A stretch of 64,000 bases of DNA from Streptomyces acidiscabies (GCF_020010905.1 NZ_JAGJBY010000002.1:930001-994000); one strand, 5' to 3'; positions 40,510 to 49,362 are shown, counted from the stretch's first letter. Program-made: numbers and translations. The notes: a model not told the origin generated them from the letters alone.

Positions 40510-40553
40510 CGCCGACGGCCCGGCCCCGTGAGAGAGGGGCCGGGCCGTCGGCG
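40510..40553. terminator. Strong terminator of the DEAD-box helicase gene
   Basis: CGCCGACGGCCCGGCCCC (40510-40527) and GGGGCCGGGCCGTCGGCG (40536-40553) form a perfect 18-bp stem with an 8-base loop, 16 bases beyond the helicase stop. Confidence 0.93.
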
Positions 40554-40568
40554 TTTGTTCGTTGCTGC

Positions 40569-43328
40569 TCAGCCGTCCGTGGGCTCCACGGCGGCGGCCT
40601 TCCGCGTGCGGCGCGGCTTCACGACCGGCTCCTCCGTCGCCTGCGCCGGGATCTCGGCGGCGGTGGCCGCCTTCCGGGTCGTACGACGGCGGGGCTTGGC
40701 CTCCTCGACGGCCTCGACCGGCGCCTCGGAGGGGGCGGCCGTCTTCCGAGTGCGGCGCGGCTTGGTCTCGACGGCCTCGGCCGTGTCGACAGCGGCCTCG
40801 GCGGCCTTGGTGGCGGCCGTCTTGCGCGTCCGGCGCGGCTTGGCTTCGACGACAGCTTCGGCCGTCTCCACCGCTGCCTCGCCGGCCTTGGTGGCGGCGG
40901 TCTTGCGGGTCCGCCGGGGCTTGGTCTCGACGGCCTCGGCCGTGTCGACAGCGGCCTCGGCAGCCTTCGCGGCGGCCGTCTTGCGCGTCCGGCGCGGCGC
41001 GGCTTCAACGGCTTCGGCGGGAGCCTCAGCGACAGGCGCGGCTTCGTCGGCCTTGGTGGCAGCCGTCTTACGCGTCCGACGCGGCTTCGCCTCAACGGCC
41101 TCGACGACAGCCTCAGCGGCCTCCACAACGGCCTCGGCGGCCTTGGTGGCGGCGGTCTTGCGGGTCCGCCGGGGCTTGGTCTCGACGGCCTCGGCCGTGT
41201 CGACAGCGGCCTTCGCGGCGGCCGTCTTGCGCGTACGGCGCGGCGCGGCCTCAACGGGAGCCTCGACGACAGGCGCGACCTCGGCGGTCTTCCGCGTACG
41301 CCGAGGCTTGGCCTCGACCACGTCGACCACCGCTTCGGCAGCCTCCACCGGAGCGGCAGCGGCCTTGCGGGTGCGACGCGGCTTGGTCTCGACGACCTCG
41401 GCCGCGACGGCCTCCACCACAGCCTCGGCGGCAGCCTTCCGCGTACGGCGCGGCTTCGCCTCGACGGTCTCCACGACAGCGGCAGCCGTCACCTCGGGCG
41501 CGGCGACCGGCGTCGACTCCTTACGCGTGCGCGTACGGCGACGCGGCGCCCCCTCGGCCGTCTCCACGGCGACCTCGGCAGCGACCGGCGTCGTACCGGC
41601 GGCCGACTCGCTCTCCACCACGGACGCGACGGGCTGCTCGTCACCCCTACGCGTGCGCGTGCGGCGACGCGGCTGGCCCTCGGCGGTCTCGACCGCGACC
41701 TCGGCGGCCGGCGCCTGCTCGGCGGACGGCGTCACCGGCGTCGTGACGGCCGACTCCTGCGCCCCACTGCGCGTACGGCGGCGACGGCGCGGCGTACGAC
41801 CGGCCGGGGCCGTCTCCTCGACGGCGGCCGGCTGCTGCTGCACGACGGGCGCGGCGCCCTGCTCCAGCGGCGAGCCGTTGCGCGTACGGCGACGGCGGCG
41901 CGGCGTACGGGACGGGCGCTCGGACTCGGCCTCGACGGGCGGCGCGGACTCGCCACGGCCACCACGGCGGTCACGGTCACGGTCGCCGGAGCCGCCACGG
42001 CGGTCCCGGTCACTCCGGCCGCCACGGCCACGGCTGCGGCCACCCGGCTCGCCCAGGTCCTCCAGCTCCTCCGCGTCGAGCCCCGCGCGCAGGCGCTCGG
42101 AACGCGGCAGGACACCCTTCGTGCCCGCCGGGATCTTCAGGTCCTCGAAGAGGTGCGGGGACGTGGAGTACGTCTCCGGCGGGTCGTTGAAACCGAGGTC
42201 CAGCGCCTTGTTGATGAGCTGCCAGCGCGGGATGTCGTCCCAGTCGACGAGCGTGATCGCCGTACCCGACGCGCCCGCGCGACCGGTGCGGCCGATGCGG
42301 TGCAGGTACGTCTTCTCGTCCTCGGGGGACTGGTAGTTGATGACGTGGGTGACGTTCTCGACGTCGATCCCGCGCGCGGCGACGTCGGTGCAGACCAGCA
42401 CGTCGACCTTGCCGTTGCGGAACGCGCGCAGCGCCTGCTCGCGCGCGCCCTGGCCGAGGTCGCCGTGGACCGCGCCGGAGGCGAACCCGCGGCGCTCCAG
42501 CTGCTCGGCGATGTCGGCGGCCGTGCGCTTGGTGCGGCAGAAGACCATCGCGAGCGCGCGGCCCTCGGCCTGGAGGATGCGGGAGACCATCTCGGGCTTG
42601 TCCATCGAGTGCGCGCGGTAGACGTACTGCGCGGTGTTCGCGACGGTCGCGCCCTCGTCGTCCGGCGACGTCGCGCGGATGTGCGTCGGCTGCGACATGT
42701 ACCGGCGCGCGAGGCCGATGACGGCGCCCGGCATGGTGGCCGAGAACAGCATCGTCTGACGCCGCGCGGGCAGCATAGCCATGATCTTCTCGACGTCGGG
42801 CAGGAAGCCCAGGTCGAGCATCTCGTCGGCCTCGTCGAGGACCAGGCACCGGACGTGCTTGAGGTCGAGCTTCTTCTGGCCCGCGAGGTCGAGCAGGCGC
42901 CCGGGGGTGCCGACGACGACGTCGACGCCCTTCCTGAGGGCCTCGACCTGCGGCTCGTACGCGCGACCGCCGTAGATCGCCGTCACGCGCACGTTGCGGA
43001 CCTTGCCGGCCGTCAGCAGGTCGTTCGTCACCTGGGTGCACAGCTCGCGCGTGGGGACGACGACGAGGGCCTGCGGAGCGTCTGTGAGCATCTCTGGGGC
43101 GGCGCGGCCCGCCTCGACGTCGGCGGGGACGGTGACGCGCTCCAGGAGCGGCAGGCCGAAGCCCAGCGTCTTGCCGGTGCCCGTCTTGGCCTGGCCGATG
43201 ATGTCCGTGCCGCTGAGGGCGACAGGGAGGGTCATCTCCTGGATGGGGAAGGGATTGATGATGCCGACGGCTTCGAGGGCCTCGGCGGTCTCGGAAAGGA
43301 TTCCGAGATCTCTGAACGTCGTAGTCAG
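40569..43328 (-). CDS. rhlE: DEAD-box RNA helicase (RhlE-like) with a ~500-residue repetitive basic C-terminal tail; probable CTG start
   Basis: A 919-residue ATP-dependent RNA helicase. The conserved N terminus (TTTFRDLGILSETAEALEA, Q motif FPIQE) is coded only if translation starts at a CTG at 43328, which has AGAGG seven bases upstream; the first ATG, at 43235, would remove the Q motif. Core motifs are AKTGTGKT (47-54), VLDEADEML, FSATMP and HRIGRTGRAG. From about residue 420 the protein is Gly/Arg/Asp-rich, then a long Ala/Val/Glu region with 11 exact PRRTRK blocks and several variants. Such basic tails bind RNA and favour condensates. M. tuberculosis rhlE has the same downstream neighbours. 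Confidence 0.93.
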   Translation of the reverse strand: MTTTFRDLGILSETAEALEAVGIINPFPIQEMTLPVALSGTDIIGQAKTGTGKTLGFGLPLLERVTVPADVEAGRAAPEMLTDAPQALVVVPTRELCTQVTNDLLTAGKVRNVRVTAIYGGRAYEPQVEALRKGVDVVVGTPGRLLDLAGQKKLDLKHVRCLVLDEADEMLDLGFLPDVEKIMAMLPARRQTMLFSATMPGAVIGLARRYMSQPTHIRATSPDDEGATVANTAQYVYRAHSMDKPEMVSRILQAEGRALAMVFCRTKRTAADIAEQLERRGFASGAVHGDLGQGAREQALRAFRNGKVDVLVCTDVAARGIDVENVTHVINYQSPEDEKTYLHRIGRTGRAGASGTAITLVDWDDIPRWQLINKALDLGFNDPPETYSTSPHLFEDLKIPAGTKGVLPRSERLRAGLDAEELEDLGEPGGRSRGRGGRSDRDRRGGSGDRDRDRRGGRGESAPPVEAESERPSRTPRRRRRTRNGSPLEQGAAPVVQQQPAAVEETAPAGRTPRRRRRTRSGAQESAVTTPVTPSAEQAPAAEVAVETAEGQPRRRTRTRRGDEQPVASVVESESAAGTTPVAAEVAVETAEGAPRRRTRTRKESTPVAAPEVTAAAVVETVEAKPRRTRKAAAEAVVEAVAAEVVETKPRRTRKAAAAPVEAAEAVVDVVEAKPRRTRKTAEVAPVVEAPVEAAPRRTRKTAAAKAAVDTAEAVETKPRRTRKTAATKAAEAVVEAAEAVVEAVEAKPRRTRKTAATKADEAAPVAEAPAEAVEAAPRRTRKTAAAKAAEAAVDTAEAVETKPRRTRKTAATKAGEAAVETAEAVVEAKPRRTRKTAATKAAEAAVDTAEAVETKPRRTRKTAAPSEAPVEAVEEAKPRRRTTRKAATAAEIPAQATEEPVVKPRRTRKAAAVEPTDG
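40580..41960 (-). repeat. Tandem degenerate repeats encoding (V)E(A/T)KPRRTRKTAA blocks
   Basis: The 3' half of the helicase gene repeats units of about 60-110 bases, each ending in a PRRTRK-type basic block and spaced by Ala/Glu/Val-rich helix-like stretches. The longest near-identical units encode AEAVETKPRRTRKTAATKA. Confidence 0.85.
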
Positions 43329-43733
43329 GGTGCTGCCTCTTCTGTGTACGCGGTGCGAGGCGAGCGCGGGGGTCTTTGGCAGACCGTGCCGGGGGACGTC
43401 GGCGGCCTTACGGACCAGCCGTAGGGCACGGGACCTCTGCCGACGCTCTAGCGCTCGTACCGCTGAGGGTCCCTCCGAACGCCGTACGCGATGTGCCGTA
43501 CGGAACAGGAGGGCTGTCGGGTCGGAGCCGATCGGGCCAGCGACCGGGCATCCTCATACATGGGCCTGCGAGGTACACGAGGTACCAGCAGGCGCATTAC
43601 CACCATACCCCGGAATCGTGCACATGTGATGGCCGATCGGGTCACGTCCTGGTTCTCACAGGGTTCGGCCAGGGTCCGGTCCCCGCAGCTGTACGGCCGC
43701 GACCCCGCCTGGCGGCGGACTATTGTGCGTTTC

Positions 43734-44477
43734 ATGACGACGTCTGACCACGCCAACGAGTCCGCCGAAACCCCCGAGCACACCGGCATCGCCGCCCAGA
43801 ACTGGGACCAGGCCGCCACCGAGCCGCAGTACCGGGCCGCCGTCGTGGACCTCCTCGGAGCGCTGGCCTACGGCGAGCTCGCGGCGTTCGAACGGCTCGC
43901 GGAGGATGCGAAGCTCGCGCCCACCCTCGCGGACAAGGCCGAGCTGGCGAAGATGGCGTCCGCCGAGTTCCACCACTTCGAGCGGCTGCGCGACCGGATC
44001 ACCGAGATCGGCGCGGAGCCCACGGACGCCATGGACCCGTTCGTCGCGGCCCTCGACGGCTTCCACCGGCAGACGGCGCCCTCCGACTGGCTGGAGGGGC
44101 TCGTGAAGGCGTACGTCGGTGACTCCATCGCCAGCGACTTCTACCGGGAGGTTGCCGCGCGGCTCGACTCCGACACACGCGCGCTGGTGCTCGCCGTGCT
44201 GGACGACACCGGTCACGCCGGGTTCGCCGTCGAGCGCGTGCGCGCGGCCATCGACGCCGAGCCGCGCGTTGGCGGGCGGCTCGCGCTGTGGGCGCGGCGG
44301 CTGATGGGGGAGGCGCTGTCGCAGTCCCAGCGGGTGGTGGCCGAGCGGGACGCGCTGTCGACCATGCTGGTCGGCGGGGTGGCCGACGGGTTCGACCTCG
44401 CGGAGGTGGGGCGGATGTTCTCGCGGATCACCGAGGCGCACACGAAGCGGATGGCGGCGCTGGGACTGGCCGCCTGA
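43734..44477 (+). CDS. Ferritin-like fold protein (Rv3210c-like)
   Basis: A 247-residue all-helical protein. TATTGT (43721-43726) ends seven bases before the ATG at 43734, so the mRNA is probably leaderless. Diiron-type residues of ferritin-like carboxylate helices are suggested by LAYGELAAFERL, the ASAEFHHFERL (ExxH) motif, and DDTGHAGFAVERV. The family is related to tRNA-hydroxylase MiaE-like folds, but no activity is established. It is divergent from the helicase gene, an arrangement shared with mycobacteria as I recall it. Confidence 0.88.
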   Translation: MTTSDHANESAETPEHTGIAAQNWDQAATEPQYRAAVVDLLGALAYGELAAFERLAEDAKLAPTLADKAELAKMASAEFHHFERLRDRITEIGAEPTDAMDPFVAALDGFHRQTAPSDWLEGLVKAYVGDSIASDFYREVAARLDSDTRALVLAVLDDTGHAGFAVERVRAAIDAEPRVGGRLALWARRLMGEALSQSQRVVAERDALSTMLVGGVADGFDLAEVGRMFSRITEAHTKRMAALGLAA

Positions 44478-44575
44478 GGGGCGGCCGTCTGGAAGGGTGT
44501 CCGGGGGCGCGGGGAGTCATCCGCGCCCGCGTGGGTGTCCCGGCCGTTGGTGTCCCCGCCGTGGGTGTCCCGGCG

Positions 44576-44845
44576 TCACGCCGGGATCGATCGCTCCCGC
44601 AGGCGCCCCGCTGACGGGCGCAGCAGCAGCGACAGGGACGCCGTCGCCACGACCACCGCTCCCAGCAGGCTCGGCAGCAGGCCCGAGGCGAACGCCGTGT
44701 GCGTGACGAAGTCGCCGAACAGGGCTCCGGCCGTGCCGGTCGTCAGGACCAGGGAGGCGGCCGGGAGACGGTGCGGGAGGCGGCGGACCGCTGCCCACGC
44801 GAGTGCCAGACCGAGCATCGCGGAAGCGAGCGCTTCGAAGATCAT
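44576..44845 (-). CDS. Small three-helix membrane protein
   Basis: An 89-residue protein with GGAGG seven bases before the ATG at 44845. Three hydrophobic segments (FEALASAMLGLALAWAAV; ASLVLTTGTAGALFGDFV; LLPSLLGAVVVATASLSLLL) fill most of its length. No family recognised. Confidence 0.75.
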   Translation of the reverse strand: MIFEALASAMLGLALAWAAVRRLPHRLPAASLVLTTGTAGALFGDFVTHTAFASGLLPSLLGAVVVATASLSLLLRPSAGRLRERSIPA

Positions 44846-44964
44846 GTGGGTCCCTCCCGTACGGCCGTCCCGTGCACCAAGGTCGTAGCCGTCATACCCG
44901 TGACCTGCGGAATGCAATCCTCCCCTGTGTGGGAGATGTGCTCCGTCCGTGAAGAAACGATCAA

Positions 44965-44996
44965 GGGCCCGGCGACTGTCACCAGTCGCCGGGCCC
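44965..44996. terminator. Terminator downstream of the DUF3107 gene
   Basis: GGGCCCGGCGACTG (44965-44978) and CAGTCGCCGGGCCC (44983-44996) form a perfect 14-bp stem with a TCAC loop, 16 bases past the DUF3107 stop. Confidence 0.92.
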
Positions 44997-45012
44997 TCGC
45001 CGTGCATGTGCC

Positions 45013-45237
45013 TTACGCGCCGAAGCCCACCTTGCGCGGGGCCGGCTCGCCGAGCTCCACGTAGGCCAGACGGTCCGCGGGGACCAGGACCTTGCGCCCG
45101 TGGTCGTCCACGAGGCTGAGCAGCGACGACTGGCCCGCCAGTGCCTCGGCCACCGCCCGCTCGACCTCCTCGGCACTCTGACCGCTCTCCAGAACGATCT
45201 CGCGGGGTGCGTGCTGCACGCCGATCTTGACCTCCAC
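45013..45237 (-). CDS. DUF3107 family protein
   Basis: A 74-residue protein starting at GTG 45237 with GGAGG nine bases upstream. The sequence VEVKIGVQHAPREIVLESGQ and the end VPADRLAYVELGEP.PRKVGFG are characteristic of DUF3107 (M. tuberculosis TB9.4, Rv3208A), always near a TetR gene and the helicase. Function unknown; the fold is probably beta-grasp-like. Confidence 0.94.
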   Translation of the reverse strand: MEVKIGVQHAPREIVLESGQSAEEVERAVAEALAGQSSLLSLVDDHGRKVLVPADRLAYVELGEPAPRKVGFGA

Positions 45238-45381
45238 GGCTATGTCCCTCCGACGGTCAGTGAGTGCGCGGGCGTCCGCGCCGTACGCTGCACACATTAG
45301 CCCGGCGGGGCGACGGACACGGCGCTGGCCACCCACGCCAGGAGCGAACACCGTCCGGGAACAAAAACGCGAGCCGTGACG

Positions 45382-46053
45382 TCAGTGGGTTTCCGTGCCG
45401 GACTGTTCCGTGCCGTGCTGTTCCACCCCGTGCAGCGGGAACCCGGCGATGCCGCGCCAGGCGAGCGAGGCCAGCAGCTGGACGGCCTGGTCGCGCGGGA
45501 CGCTGCGGTCGCTGTGCAGCCACGAGCGGGCGACGACCTGGGCGAGCCCGCCGAGCCCGGAGGCCAGCAGCATCGACTCCGCGCGCGAGAGGCCCGTGTC
45601 CTCGGCGATGACGTCGCAGATCGCCTCCGCGCACTCGTTCGCCACCTTGTCGACGCGCTCGCGCACGGCCGGCTCGTTCGTCAGGTCCGACTCGAAGACC
45701 AGCCGGAAAGCGCCGCCCTCGTCCTCCACGTACGCGAAGTACGCGTCCATCGTCGCGCGCACGCGCTGCTTGTTGTCGGTCGTCGACGCCAGCGCCGTGC
45801 GCACCGCCTGGATCAGCGCCTCGCAGTGCTGGTCGAGGAGCGCGAGGTACAGGTCGAGCTTGCCCGGAAAGTGCTGGTAGAGCACCGGCTTGCTGACGCC
45901 CGCGCGTTCGGCGATGTCGTCCATGGCGGCCGAGTGGTAGCCCTGTGCCACGAACACTTCCTGGGCGGCGCCCAGCAACTGGTTCCGCCGGGCACGGCGC
46001 GGCAGGCGCGTGCCTCGCGGGCGCGTAGCCTCAGTCTGCTCGATGGCTGTCAC
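45382..46053 (-). CDS. TetR-family transcriptional regulator
   Basis: A 223-residue regulator. The GTG at 46053 has GGAGG five bases upstream. The helix-turn-helix is RRNQLLGAAQEVFVAQGYHS to ERAGVSKPVLYQHFPGKLDLY. The C-terminal ligand domain is helical (AYFAYVEDEGGAFRLVFESD). It matches the Rv3208-type regulator next to DUF3107. Its target is not evident. Confidence 0.93.
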   Translation of the reverse strand: MTAIEQTEATRPRGTRLPRRARRNQLLGAAQEVFVAQGYHSAAMDDIAERAGVSKPVLYQHFPGKLDLYLALLDQHCEALIQAVRTALASTTDNKQRVRATMDAYFAYVEDEGGAFRLVFESDLTNEPAVRERVDKVANECAEAICDVIAEDTGLSRAESMLLASGLGGLAQVVARSWLHSDRSVPRDQAVQLLASLAWRGIAGFPLHGVEQHGTEQSGTETH

Positions 46054-46267
46054 GCCGCCTCCCAAAGTTGTCCACATGCGGTGTGCTGTGCTTGGCCGCG
46101 TCGCCATCGTACTTTTCGGTAACCGTGGTGTGCGCGGTGCGAGCGCAGAATTTCACGGACCGGGGCAGTGGGAAAAGCCGCGCAGAAGTGACACGAGGGG
46201 TTTCGGCCCGGCACGTTCCGGGCATACGAGGCGCTCTCGGCGGCCGTCCCGGAGGTGGCCGGCCGAC

Positions 46268-46498
46268 TCAGCGGTAGTCGTCCTCGTCCTGCGCGACCAC
46301 CCGGGCCTGCTCCAGCAGGTCCCCCTCGGCGGCGCGGGTCGGGTCCGCGTCCTCCAGGGAGTCGTCCTGGCGCGGGGTCAGCTCCGCGCGCTGTTCGGCG
46401 GCGTCGTTCTCGGGGGCCTCGACGTCGGTCTGCTCGTCGCGCTGTCCGTCGTGCTCGAAGGTGTCGGGATCCGTGGGGTCGACGGGGTCGGTGGTCAT
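46268..46498 (-). CDS. Small acidic protein (76 aa)
   Basis: A 76-residue, strongly acidic, probably disordered protein (MTTDPVDPTDPDTFEHDGQR; ends ARVVAQDEDDYR). AAGGGAG lies seven bases before the ATG at 46498, which supports translation. No family recognised. Confidence 0.7.
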   Translation of the reverse strand: MTTDPVDPTDPDTFEHDGQRDEQTDVEAPENDAAEQRAELTPRQDDSLEDADPTRAAEGDLLEQARVVAQDEDDYR

Positions 46499-46695
46499 GA
46501 CGGGTCTCCCTTCCGCTGGGGTTCGCGTCCACCGGGGTCCGGGTGAGGCCGATGGGCCAGGGTGATGCCGAGTCCCTTCCGAGCCTAGGAGACGTCCCGC
46601 GCGGGTGCCATGCCGCGCAGCCGGCGCGGGCGCGCGTGACGTCCGCCGACCGGTCGCGTTCCTGCGTGATCGGTTCCGTTCCCCCTTTGTGCGTT

Positions 46696-46716
46696 CCGTC
46701 ACGCCTTCTGTGACGG
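46696..46716. promoter_or_regulatory. Perfect 7-bp inverted repeat upstream of a hydrolase gene
   Basis: CCGTCAC (46696-46702) and GTGACGG (46710-46716) flank seven bases. The element lies about 30 bases upstream of the probable -10 (TAACAT, 46748-46753) of the next gene and could be an operator. Confidence 0.45.
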
Positions 46717-46759
46717 CGATCGCGTGTAAGGGGGTGTGATCCTCTCGTAACATTGCCGC

Positions 46760-47731
46760 ATGTCTTCGACCGAGGTGCCAACTCCGCCGCCCGTCAACGC
46801 CTTTCCCCAGGTGTTGCCCGTCCGGGTCGCGGAAGGCGAGCGCCTGAGGTCGGTGCGGCTGCCCGGGGCGACGCTCACGGTCCGTTCCCGGCCACCCGCG
46901 CGCGCGGGGCTGCCTCCGGCGCTGTACGTCCACGGCCTGGGCGGTTCCTCGCAGAACTGGTCGGAGCTGATGCGGAGCCTGGAGGGCGACGTCGACAGCG
47001 AGGCCGTCGACCTGCCGGGCTTCGGCGACTCTCCGCCGCCGGACGACGGCAACTACTCGGTCTCCTCCCACGCGCGCGCGGTCATCCACCTCCTCGACTC
47101 CTCGGGGCGCGGCCCGGTGCACCTGTTCGGCAACTCCCTGGGCGGCGCGGTCTCCACGCGCGTCGCGGCCGTCCGGCCCGACCTGGTCCGCACGCTCACC
47201 CTGGTCTCGCCGGCCCTCCCCGAGATCCGCGTCCAGCGCACCGCCGTCCCGACGGGACTGCTCGCCGTGCCCGGAGTGACCGCCCTGTTCACCCGCCTCA
47301 GCCGCGACTGGACGCCGGAGGACCGCGTCCGGGGCGTCACGGCGCTCTGCTACGGCGATCCCGCGCGCGTGACGCCGGAGGGCTTCCAGGCCGCCGTCGA
47401 GGAGATGGAGCGGCGGCTGCGGCTGCCGTACTTCTGGGACGCGATGACGCGCTCCGCGCGCGGGCTCGTCAACTCCTACACCCTCGGCGGCCAGCACAAC
47501 ATGTGGCGCCAGGCCGCCCGCGTCCTCGCCCCCACGCTGCTGGTCTACGGCGCCCGCGACCAGCTCGTCGGCTACCGCATGGCCCGCAAGGCCGAGCGCA
47601 CCTTCCGCGACTCCCGGCTGCTGTCCCTGCCCGACGCCGGGCACGTCGCGATGATGGAGTACCCGGAGGCCGTCGCCGCCGCCTTCCGGGACCTCCTCGC
47701 CCAGACCGCCGACGCCGACACCGGGAGCTGA
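46760..47731 (+). CDS. Alpha/beta hydrolase
   Basis: A 323-residue hydrolase. TAACAT ends six bases before the ATG at 46760 and no RBS is seen, so it is probably leaderless. Oxyanion motif VHGLGGSSQNW, nucleophile GNSLGG, acid YGARDQLVG and catalytic His in DAGHVAMMEYP are in order. Overall it resembles esterase/lipase-like (LipV-type) enzymes. It ends five bases before the DUF3152 gene. Confidence 0.92.
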   Translation: MSSTEVPTPPPVNAFPQVLPVRVAEGERLRSVRLPGATLTVRSRPPARAGLPPALYVHGLGGSSQNWSELMRSLEGDVDSEAVDLPGFGDSPPPDDGNYSVSSHARAVIHLLDSSGRGPVHLFGNSLGGAVSTRVAAVRPDLVRTLTLVSPALPEIRVQRTAVPTGLLAVPGVTALFTRLSRDWTPEDRVRGVTALCYGDPARVTPEGFQAAVEEMERRLRLPYFWDAMTRSARGLVNSYTLGGQHNMWRQAARVLAPTLLVYGARDQLVGYRMARKAERTFRDSRLLSLPDAGHVAMMEYPEAVAAAFRDLLAQTADADTGS

Positions 47732-47736
47732 GGCGC

Positions 47737-49212
47737 GTGGGACGGCACAGCCGACGGGGGCCCGCGCCGAAACCGGCGAAGAAGGGGGCGGAGGCCGCGC
47801 AGGGCGGGGTTCCCGCCGATGGCGCGGCTTCCCCGCGCGGTGCGTCTCCCTCGCAGGAGGGTTCCGGGGAGCGGCCTCCGCTGCCCACGCGCAACTCCGA
47901 GGCGTCCTGGCACGAGAGCGGGGCGCCCTCCGCCGGGCCCTATCGCGGGAACGGTGCGCCCCAGGGGGGTGTTCCTCAGGGGACGCCTCCCTACGGTTTT
48001 CCCCCGCTCGACGGGACGCCCGCGCGCGGGTTCCCCTCCGTGCGCGGGGGGCATCCCGAGCAGCGGGAGGCCGGGGGCGGCTGGGGTGCGCTGGGGGAGG
48101 GCGGCGCGGGGCGGCCGTCCGTCGTGCCGAGGCCGCGGGTGGGGGGTGGACCGCGGCGGGAGTATCTGGACGCGTTCGGGGATGGGGCGGGTCAGGTGGA
48201 CGGCGGCGGTCATGCCGTCAATGCCGTCAATGTGGTCAACAGGTCCGGTCGTATGGACACGGCCGTCCATATGGACGTCGATCTCATTGACCAACTTGAT
48301 CGACGTGACCGACTTGACGATGTTGATCGAGGTATCGACCACCCATCGACACCGCTCAACCCGGTCGACCCGATCAACCCCGACAGTGACGCCGAGACCC
48401 CGGCCCCGACGAAGAGCGCCAAGGGCCGCGCCTTCACCGGCATCGCCGCGGCGGCCGTCACCACCGTCCTCGCCGTGGTCGTCGCCGGACAGGTCACCGA
48501 CGACGGCAGCGACGACACGGCCCGCACCGAGTCGCAGAGCGAACGGTCCACGCAGGCGGGCGGCGCGGCCGGCGTCGTCCCGAGCCCGTCCGTGCCGGCG
48601 GACGTGAAGCCGCTGTCGTACGACGAGAAGATGGCCGTGAAGTACCCGCTGGCCGCGGACCTCAAGGGGTCCGGGAAGTTCGACGCGGTGCCAGGGGTCG
48701 ACAAGGCGCCCGGGAAGGGCCGGAAGTACACGTACCGGGTCGACGTCGAGCAGGGGATGGGGCTGGACGGCGGGCTGTTCGCGCAGGCCGTGCAGAAGAC
48801 CCTGAACGACAACCGGAGCTGGGCGCACAACGGGGCCCGTACCTTCGAGCGGATCTACAGCGGACGGCCGGATTTCGTCATCACGCTCGCGAGTCCCGGC
48901 ACCACCGCGTTCTGGTGCGACAAGTCCGGCCTGGACACCACGCAGGACAACGTGTCCTGCAACTCCACCGCCACCGAGCGCGTGATGATCAACGCGTACC
49001 GCTGGGCACAGGGTTCGCAGACGTACGGCGACCAGATGTACCTGTACCGGCAGATGCTGATCAACCACGAGGTGGGGCACCGGCTCGGGTACGGGCACGA
49101 GACGTGCGACAAGGACGGCGACCTGGCCCCCGTCATGCAGCAGCAGACGAAGTTCCTGGTCTTCAAGGGGATCCACTGCCGACCCAACCCCTGGGCGTAC
49201 CCGGGCAGTTGA
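47737..49212 (+). CDS. DUF3152 protein: membrane-anchored putative zinc metalloprotease
   Basis: A 491-residue protein starting at GTG 47737. The N-terminal about 230 residues are low-complexity and cytoplasmic; one helix near 232-251 (FTGIAAAAVTTVLAVVVAG) anchors it. The external DUF3152 domain (about 300-491) contains the zinc motif NHEVGHRLGYGHE near residue 443, an HExxHxxGxxH signature of metzincin-type proteases, plus paired cysteines. M. tuberculosis Rv3207c is the counterpart. The stretch at nt about 48206-48375 has unusual AT-rich wording and encodes an Asp/Val/Ile-rich insert. Confidence 0.9.
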   Translation: MGRHSRRGPAPKPAKKGAEAAQGGVPADGAASPRGASPSQEGSGERPPLPTRNSEASWHESGAPSAGPYRGNGAPQGGVPQGTPPYGFPPLDGTPARGFPSVRGGHPEQREAGGGWGALGEGGAGRPSVVPRPRVGGGPRREYLDAFGDGAGQVDGGGHAVNAVNVVNRSGRMDTAVHMDVDLIDQLDRRDRLDDVDRGIDHPSTPLNPVDPINPDSDAETPAPTKSAKGRAFTGIAAAAVTTVLAVVVAGQVTDDGSDDTARTESQSERSTQAGGAAGVVPSPSVPADVKPLSYDEKMAVKYPLAADLKGSGKFDAVPGVDKAPGKGRKYTYRVDVEQGMGLDGGLFAQAVQKTLNDNRSWAHNGARTFERIYSGRPDFVITLASPGTTAFWCDKSGLDTTQDNVSCNSTATERVMINAYRWAQGSQTYGDQMYLYRQMLINHEVGHRLGYGHETCDKDGDLAPVMQQQTKFLVFKGIHCRPNPWAYPGS

Positions 49213-49232
49213 CAAACGACTCATAAGTCACG

Positions 49233-49262
49233 TTGACATGCGCACCGATTTTCGTTCATATT
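49233..49262 (+). promoter_or_regulatory. Near-consensus housekeeping promoter before the 30-codon leader ORF
   Basis: TTGACA (49233-49238), an 18-base spacer and CATATT (49257-49262), ending seven bases before an ATG. This is among the best -35/-10 pairs in the window. It should produce a leaderless transcript beginning at the leader ORF. Confidence 0.75.
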
Positions 49263-49269
49263 TCTGCCC

Positions 49270-49362
49270 ATGTGGTCTAGTCATGCTGTCTCCAGCGCAG
49301 CCATCGAGCTCGCGCTCATCGGCGTGACCGCGCTCTGTGTAGCCGACATCCACTGTTGCTGA
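49270..49362 (+). CDS. 30-residue leader peptide or small membrane peptide ending in Cys-Cys, upstream of a peptide ABC importer
   Basis: ATG at 49270 to TGA at 49360-49362. The first ten residues are polar (MWSSHAVSSA), a hydrophobic helix follows (AIELALIGVTALCVADI), and the peptide ends HCC; there are three Cys in all, two adjacent at the end. The ATG coincides with the predicted start of transcription. The importer binding-protein gene begins 255 bases after the stop. It is either a regulatory leader peptide whose translation senses charged tRNA-Cys, or a small membrane peptide. I do not recognise a described family. Confidence 0.6.
   Translation: MWSSHAVSSAAIELALIGVTALCVADIHCC

Noticed and set aside
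39666..43424. A 1252-codon plus-strand frame opposite the helicase
   Set aside because: Its repetitive Leu/Gly/Arg content mirrors the repeats of the helicase tail on the other strand. The helicase has full motifs.
46268..47644. A 458-codon extension of the small acidic protein
   Set aside because: It runs antisense through the hydrolase at 46760. The ATG at 46498 has its own RBS.
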